From contig CAMTDV010000023.1 in assembly GCA_947069175.1 (NCBI GenBank), positions 84,392,391 through 84,456,390 on the forward strand: a stretch of 64,000 nucleotides of DNA. Reading direction: 5' to 3'. The position numbers were made by a program, and so were the translations under genes. The notes below the pieces were generated by a model that searched no databases, had not been told where the DNA came from, and worked only from the letters and a program-made list of their open reading frames with translations. This document shows positions 10,758-22,490 of the stretch, piece by piece (the stretch's first letter is position 1; each line of letters begins with the position of its first letter). The DNA comes from Scalesia atractyloides (lineage: Eukaryota; Streptophyta; Magnoliopsida; Asterales; Asteraceae).

Positions 10758-12840
10758 AACACTTTCTCCCGTATAACTCCTCAAATGGAGCGACTTTTAT
10801 ACTAGTGTGACTGCTATTGTTGTAGGAGAATTCAATCAGTGAAAGATGATCATCCCAACTACCACATAGATCGATCACACATGCTCTTAGCATGTCTTCC
10901 AAAGTCTGAATTGTACGCTCATTCTGACCATTTGTCTGTGGATGGTAAGCCGTGCTAAAATTCAGGCGAGTGCCTAATGCTTGTTGGAAACTTTTCCAAA
11001 AGTGAGATGTATACCGCGCATCACTATCGGACACTATCAACAACGGTACTCCATGCAGAGATACTATATTGTCAACATAAAACTTGGCCAAATTATCTGA
11101 ACTGTACGTTTCTTTAATTGGAAGAAAATGGGATGACTTAGTCAGTCTATCAACTATAACCCATATGGTATCATTTCCATGAATAGTTCTTGGTGTCTTT
11201 TAATCAAATCCATTGTCACCTTTTCCCATTTCCAAGTGGTATTTCTAGCTGTTGTCACAAACCTAACGGTTTCTGGTGTTCAGTTTTCACTTGCAAACAC
11301 GTCAAACATTTAGCTACATGGGTAGCTATAGACTTTTTCATGCCTATGCACCAAAAATTCTTCATTAGATCCTGATACATTTTATCTCCACCAAGTTGTA
11401 CGGAATATCTTACATTATGTGATTTTCTCATAATCAATTTTCTTAGTCCTCCAAAAACGGGAACCCAAATTCTGCAATTTAATCTCAAAATTCCATCATT
11501 ACTAGGTATTAAGTGTTCCACAATTCCACCTAGTTCTTCTTTTTGAGCATTTGCCTATAACAAAGCTTGCTTTGAGCATTTAATAGGTTTTCATTCAAAC
11601 TGGAATGTAGCTCAATTATTTTAGCATGCACTTGAATTGGCTTTATCCTTTCCTTACGGCTCAAGGCGTCAACAACAACATTACCCTTGCTAGGATAATA
11701 ACGAACTTTAGATTCATAATCATTTAATGTCTCCATCTACCAGCGTTGTCGCATATTTTAATCCTTCTGATTAAATATATGTTGAAGACTTTTAAGGTTA
11801 GTGTATATAATAACTTGCTACCATATAAATAGTGTCTCCATAACTTTAAGGCAAATAGTAGCTTCCCAACTCTAAGTCGTGGGTGGTGTAATTCTTTTCG
11901 TGCACCTTAAGTTGCTATGATGCATAGGCAATCACCTTGCCTCTTTGCATTAGCACCCAACCTAACCCTGTGTGCGAGGCATCATAGTACACAACGAAGT
12001 CTTCAACTCCTTCAAGTAATGACAATACAGGGGCATTGCTTAGCTTCTGCTTTAGAATCTCAAAAGATTCTTTATGTTTTGGCCCCCAATCAAACCTAGC
12101 ATTCTTTCGAGTCAACGCAGTTAGGGGAATGTCTATTCTAGATAAGTTCTCGATAAACCTTCTATAATATCCAGCCAATCCCAGGAAACTACACACTTTA
12201 AAAGGAGTCTTGGGTGCTTCCCAATTCATGATAGCCTCAATCTTAGTAGGATCCACTTGGATACCACGCTCGCTAATCATGTGTCCCAAAAATTGGACTT
12301 CTCTGACTAAAAACTCACACTAGAGAACTTTGCATAAAGCTTTTCTTGCTTTACCAATTCTAGTATACATCTCAAATGTTTCTCATGGTCTTCCTTATTG
12401 CGAGAATAGATAATTATGTCGTCTATGAAGACAATGACGAACCTATCTAGATATGGTTTACAGAATCTATTCATGAGGTCCATGAATGTTGTACGTGCAT
12501 TGGTGAGTTCAAAGGGCATCACTAAGAATTCATAGTGACCATATCTTATTCTAAAAGAAATCTTGGAAACTAATGATATCCTTATTGTAAATCAATCTTG
12601 GAGAAGAGGCTTGCTCCTTACAATTGATCTAATAGATCGTCAATCCTTGGAAACAGATAACGATTCTTGATGGTAATCCTGTTCAGCCCATGGTAGTCAA
12701 TGTACATTCACATTGAACCGTCTTTCTTCTTTACGAACAAAATAGGAGCTCCCTAAGGAGAGGAAGTTGGCTAAATAAAGCCTTTCTCTAATAGCTCTTC
12801 AAGCTGCATTTTTAGTTCCTTTATCCCTGTCGGTGCTAGA
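10757..12840 (-). pseudogene. Ty3/gypsy pol relic (family Y): RT, RNase H, truncated integrase
   Basis: Minus-strand remains of a Tekay-like pol. Reverse transcriptase lies at about 12840-12290 with the FIDD box near 12420. Next come the RT end and RNase H (11530-12289; YYDASH, DALSRK). The integrase zinc-finger part is at 11255-11521 and the catalytic core at 10757-11091, with SDSDARYTS and a glutamate in the GQNERTIQTLE motif. Stops and frameshifts separate these blocks. Integrase ends abruptly at GRKC, where homology to an LTR segment begins, so the C-terminal third and the chromodomain are missing. Sequence is clearly related to but diverged from the pol at 1-2785. Confidence 0.9.
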
Positions 12841-13051
12841 AGATATTGAGCCATGGCTATTGGTGTCGACCTAGGAAGTATATCTAACCTGAACTCCACT
12901 TGCCAGTCTAGGGGCAGAACGGGCAAGTCATTAGGGAATACTTCGGGATACTCAGAGATGACCGAAAAATTCTTCGATCTTTGGTTTCAGGTTGTATACA
13001 GTTACTTGTGCCATGTAGATGGCACATCCTCTTTTTAGACATCGGGATGAC

Positions 13052-15233
13052 TTAAATAAACAGAGATGCTTTCTCAGGCAATCCATAATAATGATCTCCA
13101 CATATGGTAAGAAACTTATCGAATTGAGATTTAATTTCAATAAGTTTCTTATCACATGCAACTTGGGCTTGGTTATGGGATAACCAGTCCATGCTAAAAT
13201 ATATCGAATCTCCAATAGTCATGGGTATGAGATTCATAGGAATAGATTGGTTATTAATGGTTATAACACAACCTTCTAGGATTTTGGAAGCTATCTCTAT
13301 GTTTTCATCCGCCATTTCAACCTCATATAGCAATCCTAGGTTTCTTTAAGGTAGGTTAATAGTTTACAAAACTATGGCCTACAAAACTTTTATCACCTCC
13401 TGAATCAAATAAGACTCTTGCAAAAATGTCATTAACGAGAAATGTACCCGTAATGACTTTCATATCATTGACCGCCTCTTTTGCGGTTAGCTGGAAAGCT
13501 CTGGCATTCCTTTTCTTGGTATCACCCGCTTCGGCTATTTCGTCACTTGTATTCTTTGGACACCTGGTCCTAATGTGGCCCTTCTTACCACATTCATAGC
13601 AGACGACATTGTTAGTATCCCACACTCATGTGTTCTATAGCCGGTTCTCTTACAGATACCATAATTCTTTTGTGGCTCAAACCGACATGTTCCAATGTGC
13701 TTCTTCCCACAAGTATTACCCTCAGGTTTAGGACCACCGGTCCCCGATTAATTCTTCTTAGAATCGAATCTACCTTTCTTTGAGTCGTGGTGAAGGTTTT
13801 TTTCTTGATTCCTCTTTATTCAATTCTATCTTTGTTGCCCTTAACATAATCTCATCCTCTGTTAAGGAGAGGGATAATCTACAGCAAATCTGAAGGTTCT
13901 TGGGTAGGAGGATTTTGCCATACCCTTTATTTCGGGTGCTAAGCCCCTAATGTATATTGCGATACACTTAACTCCGGGGTAATAAGGTATGGTACTAGTC
14001 TAGACAGAAAATTAAAGATGTCCCCTACACTCTAAGTTCTTCATTGTCAGCTTCAAAAACTTTGACTCTATTTTCTCCATTTCATGAGGTGGACAGTATG
14101 TCTCACATATAAGTTCCACGAACTTTTCCCATCCCATGTTGTATAGATAGACCTTTCCTGATGCTTGTATCATGGCCTTCTACCATGTCAACGCATCTTA
14201 TTTACAAGACTGGGACACGTACTTGACTATGTCCTTCTCAGCAAAACCGTTGATGTCATTAACAGTTCCATTTCATCTAACCACTTAAGGGCGTCAAGTG
14301 CTCCTTTCTACCCCATGAAGTCATGGGGTTTACATGAGACAAAGTATTTATAAGAGCATCCTTCTTTAGGATATCGGTGCTCTTTTCTCACGATACGTTT
14401 TGACTCGCTATTTTCCTTCTTAGATGAGGAGAAGTGAGAACTCTGGGTTTGAGTTCTATGAATAATGATGGGGAACAGAAGTAGATTGTTGCCTTGATGG
14501 TGTCGGCCCTTTATATTTGGGCCCCAAATTCGGCCATGCATTATCGACTTCTTCGGCTATTAACGATCAGAGGTTGTCTCCTCCACTTTCTTGGTCAGTG
14601 TGGACCGCATTGCCATCACTACCAATATTATTGCCATTATGTTGGCTTGCCATTATATTCTTGAGCTAAAGGCCATCAAGGAGATTTTTCGGTTTATGGC
14701 ATATCAATTTAAATAATAGGACAAATTGAAATTCAAATTTAATTAAATCAACAAATTACAATATGATGTCCTATAAGAACTTTTGGAGAGTAAATAAATA
14801 AAGTACAATAATAAAAGGGATAAGGAGTCTTTAATCGTTTCTTTTTTCTTTCACCAGCCCTGTAAGTCTTAAAACCGTTTTGCTGGTTCCAATCTCACTT
14901 CATTCCACCTATCGTTGAATTTGTTATTTTCTTTCTACTCCTTGAGTAAGCACATCAGGAGTTGGTGGTTGTGGTTGCGGAACACTAGGTAGGTGTAACT
15001 TGGATTTGAATATCCAACGTTAGGGTTTTGATAACCAGGAGTAGGGTTTGGATAGCCATAGTTAGGATAACCATGATATGTAGGTGGGAAGGGTGGTGGA
15101 TAGTAAGAGTTTTGTATGATCGCCTGTACATAAGGGTCATATGACGGAGAAGTGTTAGCATACTCCATCGCTGCTGAAGTATATGGGTTATTGTACCCCA
15201 ATGGGTTTGGGTATCTTGGTATGGCGTTATCAT
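13052..15233 (-). pseudogene. Ty3/gypsy gag and protease relic (family Y)
   Basis: Upstream part of the same minus-strand element. A Tyr/Pro/Asn-rich Gag N-terminus lies at 14935-15201 (repeated GYxNP). The Gag body is at about 13800-14600 in broken frames, the CCHC zinc knuckle CYECGKKGHIRTRCP at about 13557-13610, and the aspartic protease active site LFDSGG at about 13395-13425. Many stops and frameshifts make expression impossible. The order gag, protease, RT, RNase H, integrase is that of Ty3/gypsy. Confidence 0.85.
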
Positions 15234-15948
15234 AACCTAGTGATGCAGGATCTTCGGCCAGAGCTGGGTTAGAGGGTCATCCCATCTGCGGATCCTCTTG
15301 ATAGGCGCGTAGTGACTAGTGGATGGAGGAAGATGGGGAAGTGGACTAAGTGGTACCCTGGTCGCACCGACATTCTGGGTTTGATGCAAGTTCTCCTTTG
15401 TTACGCTTGTTGTTCCACCAGTTGGTGAGGCAGTATTAGGGTATCATCTGGTGGAGGAAGGGGAATTTAAGGAGGTTCATGAGAAGGTGTGTGCGGGTTT
15501 TCAGATGATTTGTATTTAAGATGATTGGTTTTCAGGGGTATAATAAAAGGTAAATTGGTTAAAGTACATGTTTAATTCATCAGGACCATGGTACGGCAAA
15601 CCTTGGTTAGAGGTGGCGTCACTAGACAGTTCAATGGGGTGGTGTTATGTTCCAGATTTGACATTTCTGGATCCGAATCATCGTCTTGTCGAATCTGACT
15701 TGGATGAGGTGAGTTTATGTAGTTAGATGCATGAAACGATCCATTCAAATGATGTGAGTGTGATTGTTAGGGTCGGGGAAGTCCTCATCCCATCATTGGT
15801 CCTTTGCTTGCCTCGTGAGTGGGTTCCTACAAATTTAATAACTATGATAGATGTCTTAGTAGGTCTAGACTCGAGTTTCCTAAGGAATCTTCAATTGTGA
15901 TATTTGAGTTTAAACCCAAAAGGTTAGTGTCTAAATCCCTCAAATTGT

Positions 15949-15961
15949 GGCTCTAATACCA
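15949..15961 (-). promoter_or_regulatory. Primer binding site of gypsy family Y
   Basis: Minus strand TGGTATTAGAGCC, one base off the tRNA-iMet-type site, a few bases inside the LTR end (GTGTGACT) at about 15966. Confidence 0.7.
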
Positions 15962-15965
15962 ACCT

Positions 15966-16117
15966 AGTCACACTCCGATTTCTGGTGGCCCAGTCGGTGG
16001 GTTTATGCGTGACGATTGATAACAGTTTCATAATATGCAGCAGAAGATAGGATGATAAAATAGTAATTATAAAAGACTAAAATTTATTAAATAAAACTTA
16101 TAATGTAATCCAATGCA
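15966..16117 (-). mobile_element. 5' LTR of gypsy family Y, inner part
   Basis: LTR end next to the primer site, interrupted at 16118 by the solo LTR. It resumes at 18780. Confidence 0.65.
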
Positions 16118-17250
16118 ATTCCTGTCACACCCCGACCCGCAACGGAATAAGAGTCGGGGCATAATTGGGTTATCACCAAAGCTCATGACATTTACTAATA
16201 TGTTTCATATTTAATAAAGTCAAAGTTACATTTCAAAAATCCAAACATGTTCATTCAATACAAGGAAAATAAACCAAGCATAACAATCCCAACACTAAAT
16301 AGTTTTATTCTTCTAGTCCAAGTCCTATGTGTTCCTAGCTGCAGCTGCTTCACCTGTATCATGTGTAAAATGGGGGTTTTTGGGTCAACATAAGTTGGCG
16401 AGTGAACCTTATTAGATAAACATTTATTAATAAATTTATTTGTTAGTTTATCAATGAAAATTGTGCATAATCATAGATGAGCAAATGTAAATAATCAAGT
16501 AATGGCAAATAGCAGTCACAACTATAACATACAATAACACATGGCAGCATACATTAACATACCAACATCATACTGTAAATAAATAAATGAAACTGTGCGA
16601 TCAAGGCTCAATCAAACGGAGCCGATCGTATTGCATGTACTGAAAATGAAACTGTGCGATCAAGGCTCAATCAAACGGAGCCGATCGTATGTGGGCACGC
16701 CAGGTTCAACCGCATAATAAAATGGGGAACATGCTCAACACTCATAATGTAATGGGGAGCGGCGGCCTATGAAATTTGCATGTACTGAATAATAATTGCA
16801 TCCAATAATAACTACTTAACAGCATCAAACTAAATACACAAGTTCATGATATGATGTATGCACAATGGTTTAGATATAGTATATATATACAAAGACACAT
16901 GACACACCCCAAAACGTGATTAAAACGGGGAATTTGTAAGATTCACTCACCTTGGGTGCGTTGGATTGGAGATGGTGATATGCGCACGATTTAGATGAGC
17001 GGATCAACGAGGAATACTAACCTAAATAATAATGGAAAAATTATTAAATGGATGGATTTTATTAAGGATTTTAATGAAATTTTTAGATATATTTTTGTGA
17101 ATTTATGGCTATTTTCTATCTTTAAAAATGTTATTTTTAAGTATTTTTAATTGATTTTTAAATTAAATTAAGTAAATAAAAAAAATAAAAAAAAATATTA
17201 TTTTTTTTTAGCGTTGACCGTTGACCGTGGTTCGGTCAGCGAATTAATCT

Positions 17251-17327
17251 GCGCCGGGTGAGATTCGAACCGGTAACCTCCCGTTCGCGTGCACGCAGCT
17301 CTACCAACTGAGCTACGTGTCTAACCC
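17251..17327 (-). other. tRNA-like module T4 (second copy)
   Basis: Minus strand: GGGTTAGACACG, A box TAGCTCAGTTGG, extended stem identical to the copy at 4244-4320, and a B box GGTTCGAATC that is closer to consensus than in the first LTR. Confidence 0.72.
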
Positions 17328-17421
17328 GAAATAATCTCGTTTTTAATTATATTTATACACTTATTTGATTTAACCGAATTTCCTTTATTTGCAAAAACAT
17401 TTTAATTCAATCGGACCGGTG

Positions 17422-17496
17422 CTCGTGACGGGTTTCGAACGCGCGACGTGTAGTTCATGTTGCACACAGTCCACCACTGGACTGTGTGTCTAACCC
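17422..17496 (-). other. tRNA-like module T3 (second copy)
   Basis: Minus strand: GGGTTAGACACACAG, 11-bp hairpin with both arms unchanged and one loop substitution (GTGG for GCGG), then a B-box-like GTTCGAAACCC. Confidence 0.65.
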
Positions 17497-17589
17497 GGTT
17501 ATTATCTAGGTTTTTATTATACTTAACAACTATCTGAGTTAACCCGGTTTAGTTCTTGATCAAAAAGGCATTTTATTACACAAGGTGTG

Positions 17590-17667
17590 CGTGTAGCAGG
17601 GATCGAACTCGGGACGTGTATAGTTTTTGTTTGCACACAGTCCACCGCTGGACTGTGTGTCTAACCC
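17590..17667 (-). other. tRNA-like module T2 (second copy)
   Basis: Minus strand: GGGTTAGACACACAG, the identical 11-bp hairpin with loop GCGG, then GAGTTCGATCCC. Spacing to T3 is about 170 bp, as in the other LTR. Confidence 0.65.
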
Positions 17668-18510
17668 GTGTATAATTTCGATTTTAATTAATCTTATGTC
17701 ATCATTGAACTCGTCTTCTTCATTACAAACGCAGACATCAATCAAACAACCGATTCGTGATTAATTTAGTTAATAAACATGATGTCCAGTTTGAATGCAT
17801 TGAATCAAAAGTTTGGGGGAAGAAGATACCGAACAGATAGTCTTCTTCAGAGAGTCCGGCGAAACTTGTCGGCTCTGTTTTTGAAACCTTCGGCTGAGAG
17901 AATCTATTAACAGGTTTAAGGGATTAGATGTGAAATTGAACTAATGAGTATTGATTATCAGTACGTTGGAATGTGCATACCGGTAATCAACGAGTTTTCG
18001 ACGATTCCAGGAGTTTTCCGGCGAGCACAGAAAGTCCAGCAATGTCGTCTGTGGTTGATTATGAGCGATGGGTTAATGTTAGTAAGGTTCTAACAATAGA
18101 TTGAAACCGTAAAGTAGAAGTATTTTACCGGTTTGAGTTGAATACGGTTTTCCGGCGACTTTTGCAGAGAATTCCAGCGAGCTGTTTTAGGTGCTCTGAT
18201 GGTCTGAAAATGGGACGAAAAGGAAATGGAGTATTGGTATGATCTCTCTGAATCGCGAGAATGGTCTGGAGTTTGTGTAATTCTGAACTTGATGGTTTTT
18301 CGGTTTTAAAAACCAACAATGATGAGTCTTGAAGTTTAATCAATTTCTGATTGATTAAAAACCGTCATGCATCGGTTATAAAGTGAATGTGTGAGATAAA
18401 CAACGATTTGACGCTTGGTTTGCCGATTACCGTTTCTCAGATGGCGCCATCGGTTTTAACTGAGTTTGTGTATAAAATTCATTTGTGTTCCTAGAGTTAG
18501 CAGAAAATAC

Positions 18511-18593
18511 AATGTGGCGGAGTGGTTTAGGGAGTGAGTGTTAATTGTTGAAGAGTCTTGGCTGACCCGGGTTCGAATCCCGGCAGCTTCATT
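18511..18593 (+). other. tRNA-like module T1 (second copy)
   Basis: Plus strand, antisense to this LTR as in the first copy: TGGCGGAGTGGTT at the A-box position and GGTTCGAATCC with a fully paired T arm (CCGGG / CCCGG). The variable region differs in sequence and length from the first copy while the two boxes are kept. Confidence 0.7.
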
Positions 18594-18779
18594 ATTTTTT
18601 TATTTATTTTATTTTAACTTTTTATCAAATATAATTTTTATAGTTTAGTTTATTTATTAATTATGTATCGTTTTAACTCAAAATAATCATAAATATTTAA
18701 TGTAACTTTTATAACTTGGTACTTGATTACAAAACGGAGCGGGTTTTGAAGACCCGATTTTTACAAATGTTACAATTCC

Positions 18780-20345
18780 CACAAAGGAGGATTCGAAATA
18801 AAAGCAAGCTTAGGACATCATATGCCTTAACTAGTGGAGTTGCAAATTCAAAAGCTCTCTTTTGACCGAACCATTCCAGCCTAATATCACGGTTGGTTAC
18901 CTGTGGTTCAGTCTTTTGAAAATATGTCAGTTTTCACTGGTAAATACAATTAACCGACTTATTTTAAAAATCATTTTTCGTAAATTATTTGAAATATATA
19001 TTATGATAACCAGTAGGTAATCATTTGGTATTTTCTTGCGACAGATTTCTTGTCACCAGTTTTACATGCTTGTCAATACAACTGGGTACTAGAAATCTAT
19101 GCCGGTATGTGATCATGGTACACACCGTCTTTAATAGAACGTCTTCCAAGTGTATGCCTACAACCCTATGCATATTTTATATGGCCGTTCCTATTTGATG
19201 AGTCAGGACGTCCGGACATGGTACCATTACCCCCAATGTTTAATGGTATTCAAGCTTTACGTATTAAACAAGATTCATATATTTATGAAAGCATTTGCTA
19301 ATTTATATAATACCCCACTCCAAGTGACTAATGCCATCTCCCAAGTTTTCAAATAAAACTAGGATAAGAGAATTTACATTTGCTTAAATAACCTGTTAAA
19401 TAAGTTCGTGAAGCAAAGTTGTAATCAAGTTGTATATCGTTGGTAAGATTATCTGGAAGGCTCGATAGTCTAGAATGAAACATATTTATATATCCATTAC
19501 AATGTTCACGGGTCATTTGGTAAGTTACAATACTTAACTCGTTACTTAGAATTTTATTCGGTTTTGCTAGATTAAGCGTTGACCGATTAGAATATGGTTT
19601 ATACCATTATGAGTGTGAAGCCTTGTTGTATATGGGTTATTTAACCAAACATTCTGATTTGGAATGATTTTAAAGGATTTAAACCCAATTCGACTAGTTT
19701 ATATATTTTATATATTTAAACTAGTCGTATATGCAATTACCGCAATGGGTGGTCGAATAGGTCTATGACGAGTCCTGTATGTCAAAACACATTTCAAAAT
19801 GTTGTATGATCAATCTTGAGGTCAATTTTATATCTCTTAAGCTTTAAAATCATTTATATGCCAAAAGAGCGTTTTTGACATTTTTAAAATATATGTAGTT
19901 GACTCGTCAAATAACCCTACAAATGATACGACCAAAAGGTATCACCTAAGAGGGTTATTCCCTATGTTATTTTGGTCACATAACATGCCATGATTGAGTT
20001 TCAAAGTAGACCAAATGGGTCAGAGTAAAAAGTAAGAGTGAACTGCTCGACTTTTGATATAAGAATGAGTGCTAAAATGGGTATGATGAGTTGGGCATGT
20101 CAAAATAAGTTTTATAAGTTTATACAAACTATTATAAAGTCAAAACATATAGCTTAGATAGTTTGAAGTTCAATTATCACATAACACATATTTTCAAGTT
20201 TTGACTTTTATATATAACATTCTCCAATTGTCATTTCACCTACATAACGTGATTGTCGGAAGGTATGATCATAGGGGAATCATACCTTCATTATTACGAT
20301 CACGTAAGAAAGTTTGATTTGAACTTTGACTTGACCATGGTGATG
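18780..20345 (-). mobile_element. 5' LTR of gypsy family Y, outer part
   Basis: Continuation of the LTR split by the solo LTR. Part of it (19621-20027) is duplicated at 10345-10757, and about 19990-20345 matches the minus-oriented LTR at 53515-54567. Homology stops near 20345, where Athila-like sequence begins, so the U3 start is missing. Confidence 0.6.
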
Positions 20346-21634
20346 GAGAGGGTGAAAACCGAGTGTTAATGTGTGTTAACTTACGTGTTTAGTGTGCTTT
20401 AAGTGATTACATGACGTGAATGTGATAACCACGCGCATTTGTGATGTCACAAGTTGATCGCGTAATATGAAAAAATGGAGAGCTTAGTGATGAAACAAAA
20501 CAAGTGTGGATGGATAGTTAGGCACATCACATTATTTGGTAGTTGTTTCGAGTGAAGAGATAGCCCAAATGCACAAGAAACATAAGATATCAAAGTCTAG
20601 TGACCTATGGGTACTTAGTTGAAAGTTGAAATGCATGTATAATATGGAGAGACAAGTAGCGACGTAGGCTACGGTCTCATGACTGTAGCTTATGGTTCAT
20701 TAATGTCAGACAAGAAAGTTCCAGCAAGTATAGACCGTAACTTACGGTACGTATACATACCGTAGGTTACGGTAGGTAAAACATATGAAACAGCAGCTTA
20801 TAACTGTAGCTTACGGTCGGATTCCGGAAAAAATGTGCTTTGCTTGCATTGGACGTATAAAAGGAACTCTGACAACCCTAGTCGCAGACAACAACATCGA
20901 GAACAAATTTAGGGATCAAAAGGCATAAAGTTTGAAGCTTCTCACCACCGATCATCATAATCCTTACCGAATTAACATTGTCGATCATGAATTGATCTGT
21001 TTCTCGAACGTTTGAAGATCACGAGACCAACATGAGTGGCTAATCCTTTAGTGGTTTCCTCCAGGTGGAGGATTCTTGTAAGTGAACTGATTTTTGTGTT
21101 TGAACTTGTACTTGAATTCGTAATCTAAGCATTCGATGCTTTTTACAGTTGGATTTGTTTGATTGATTTGTAAATGATTGGTTTTATTTAATTCTTGATT
21201 CGAACTCATTCAATTCCTAAGTTTCTAGTAATTGGGATCTATTTGATAAGGGTTTAGGGTTGGTAATTCCAATTGATCATTTACATGTAACCTTCCATTG
21301 TTTACAATCGAATTAAGTAGTCGTCAGATAATCACAATCAGTTAATCAAATTATGTAATCATGTCTATGTGGTTATAGCGATCAAACACGTAATTGAAGT
21401 TTACTTTGAATCTAAAATCCAGAGGAACCGTTGTTTTCTCCAACTGTCTACAAATTCGTTTTTTTGTAATTCATAGTATAATCTAAACACTCAAACAACA
21501 GATTTTACAATTTTTGCAATTAGTTTCTGATACTTAGTTCATAACACTTTCCACCATACTCCTCTGGTTCGATAACCTATTTACTTTATCTACGTAGTTT
21601 ATTTAGGTTTTTGTATGACCTGTTCGACAGTCAT
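20346..21634 (+). mobile_element. Athila-like 5' LTR, left boundary uncertain
   Basis: It has a TATA box TATAAAAG at 20856-20863, with an imperfect 40-bp palindrome (20734-20773, ACCGTAAC... arms, 18 of 20 positions paired) and further CCGTAAG / CTTACGG motifs upstream. It ends just before a primer binding site at 21640. The left boundary is placed where homology to family Y ends and is uncertain. Confidence 0.6.
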
Positions 21635-21639
21635 CAAAA

Positions 21640-21657
21640 TGGCGCCGTTACTAGGGA
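21640..21657 (+). promoter_or_regulatory. Primer binding site, Athila type
   Basis: TGGCGCCGTTACTAGGGA, close to the TGGCGCCGTTGCCGGGGA site typical of Athila and related gypsy elements. Confidence 0.82.
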
Positions 21658-21788
21658 GTCGTGCGCAAAGTATTATGTTTTAAGTTTTTCTAAAAATCAT
21701 TAGAAATCCAAAAATAAAGTTTATTTCTTTTTGTTCAAAATTACACGAGGTTTTCTTATTGGTGTTATGCAAGTGATTTTGGACGTAT

Positions 21789-22037
21789 ATGCATCATACT
21801 CGGAAATCCGGGAAGTCGCCACCGCTAATCTTTGATCCAGAAATCGAGAGGACTGTTCAGCATACCCGAGTCTTGCATCGAGAAAACAAAATTTTACAAT
21901 CTCCAACACCGATACTCAAGCCAATGAAAAATTCAAGCAATCTAGATAAGCAAGCCGAAAACCCTCTTCCACAAACCAATTCTCACAACGCCTACTTCTG
22001 CCGCATCGCATGGAAACGACCACACTTATCAATTTAA
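21789..22037 (+). pseudogene. Athila-like gag N-terminal fragment
   Basis: An 82-codon open frame. Its LIFDPEIERT motif resembles the start of Athila Gag (FDPEIERT). It begins about 130 bp after the primer site, as expected for gag, but ends at about 2% of a full Athila interior. The remaining element is absent, so this is a truncated fragment. Recognition rests on one motif plus position. Confidence 0.6.
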
Positions 22038-22039
22038 TT

Positions 22040-22450
22040 TTAAAATATTGTTAGTAGAAAACGACAAAAACATAGGCAAAAAAATTGCGCGACAACATGC
22101 GCCGGATAAAACCTTAGTTGCATACATAGATGTAACCTAATTACGAGAAAAGGTTTTTAAAAATTTACAATAGTTGAAAAATTAATAGACACGAACGAGA
22201 AACAAATCAATTTTGTTTAATGATTCTTCAAAGGGTTTGTCAAGAGATGGAAAAAGATGATTTAGTTTTTCGTGTACTTCCATGTCGATAAAAAATAGGG
22301 TTTAAATGAATCAAATAGTGGAGAAGGGTAGATTGGTCATCTAAGTAAAAAATCATTAACGTTGGGTATATAAGATATTTTTTATTTTTGTTTATATATG
22401 AAATTAATCCTAATAATAAATTTAACGATACAGAACTACAAACTAAACAC

Positions 22451-22453
<3 letters not shown>
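22040..22453. other. No recognisable feature
   Basis: AT-rich sequence between the Athila fragment and the (TA)n run at 22454. I see no gene or defined element in it. Confidence 0.5.

Positions 22454-22487
<34 letters not shown>
22454..22487. repeat. (TA)n microsatellite
   Basis: Uninterrupted TA run bordering the left end of the element at 22488. Confidence 0.97.

Positions 22488-22490
<3 letters not shown>

Larger units (their letters stand above)
16123..18774 (-). mobile_element. Solo LTR of the Tekay-type gypsy family, 2652 bp
   Basis: Minus-strand LTR starting TGTAACATTTG (at 18774) and ending GGGTCGGGGTGTGACA (at 16123), flanked by a perfect 5-bp target duplication ATTCC (16118-16122 and 18775-18779). 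No internal sequence lies on either side, so this is a solo LTR left by recombination between two LTRs. It matches the LTR at 2820-5456 along its length and carries the same four tRNA-like modules. A 45-bp segment (CTGTGCGATCAAGGCTC...) is directly repeated with 59-bp period at 16587-16690. The insertion split the LTR of the older family Y element. Confidence 0.93.
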
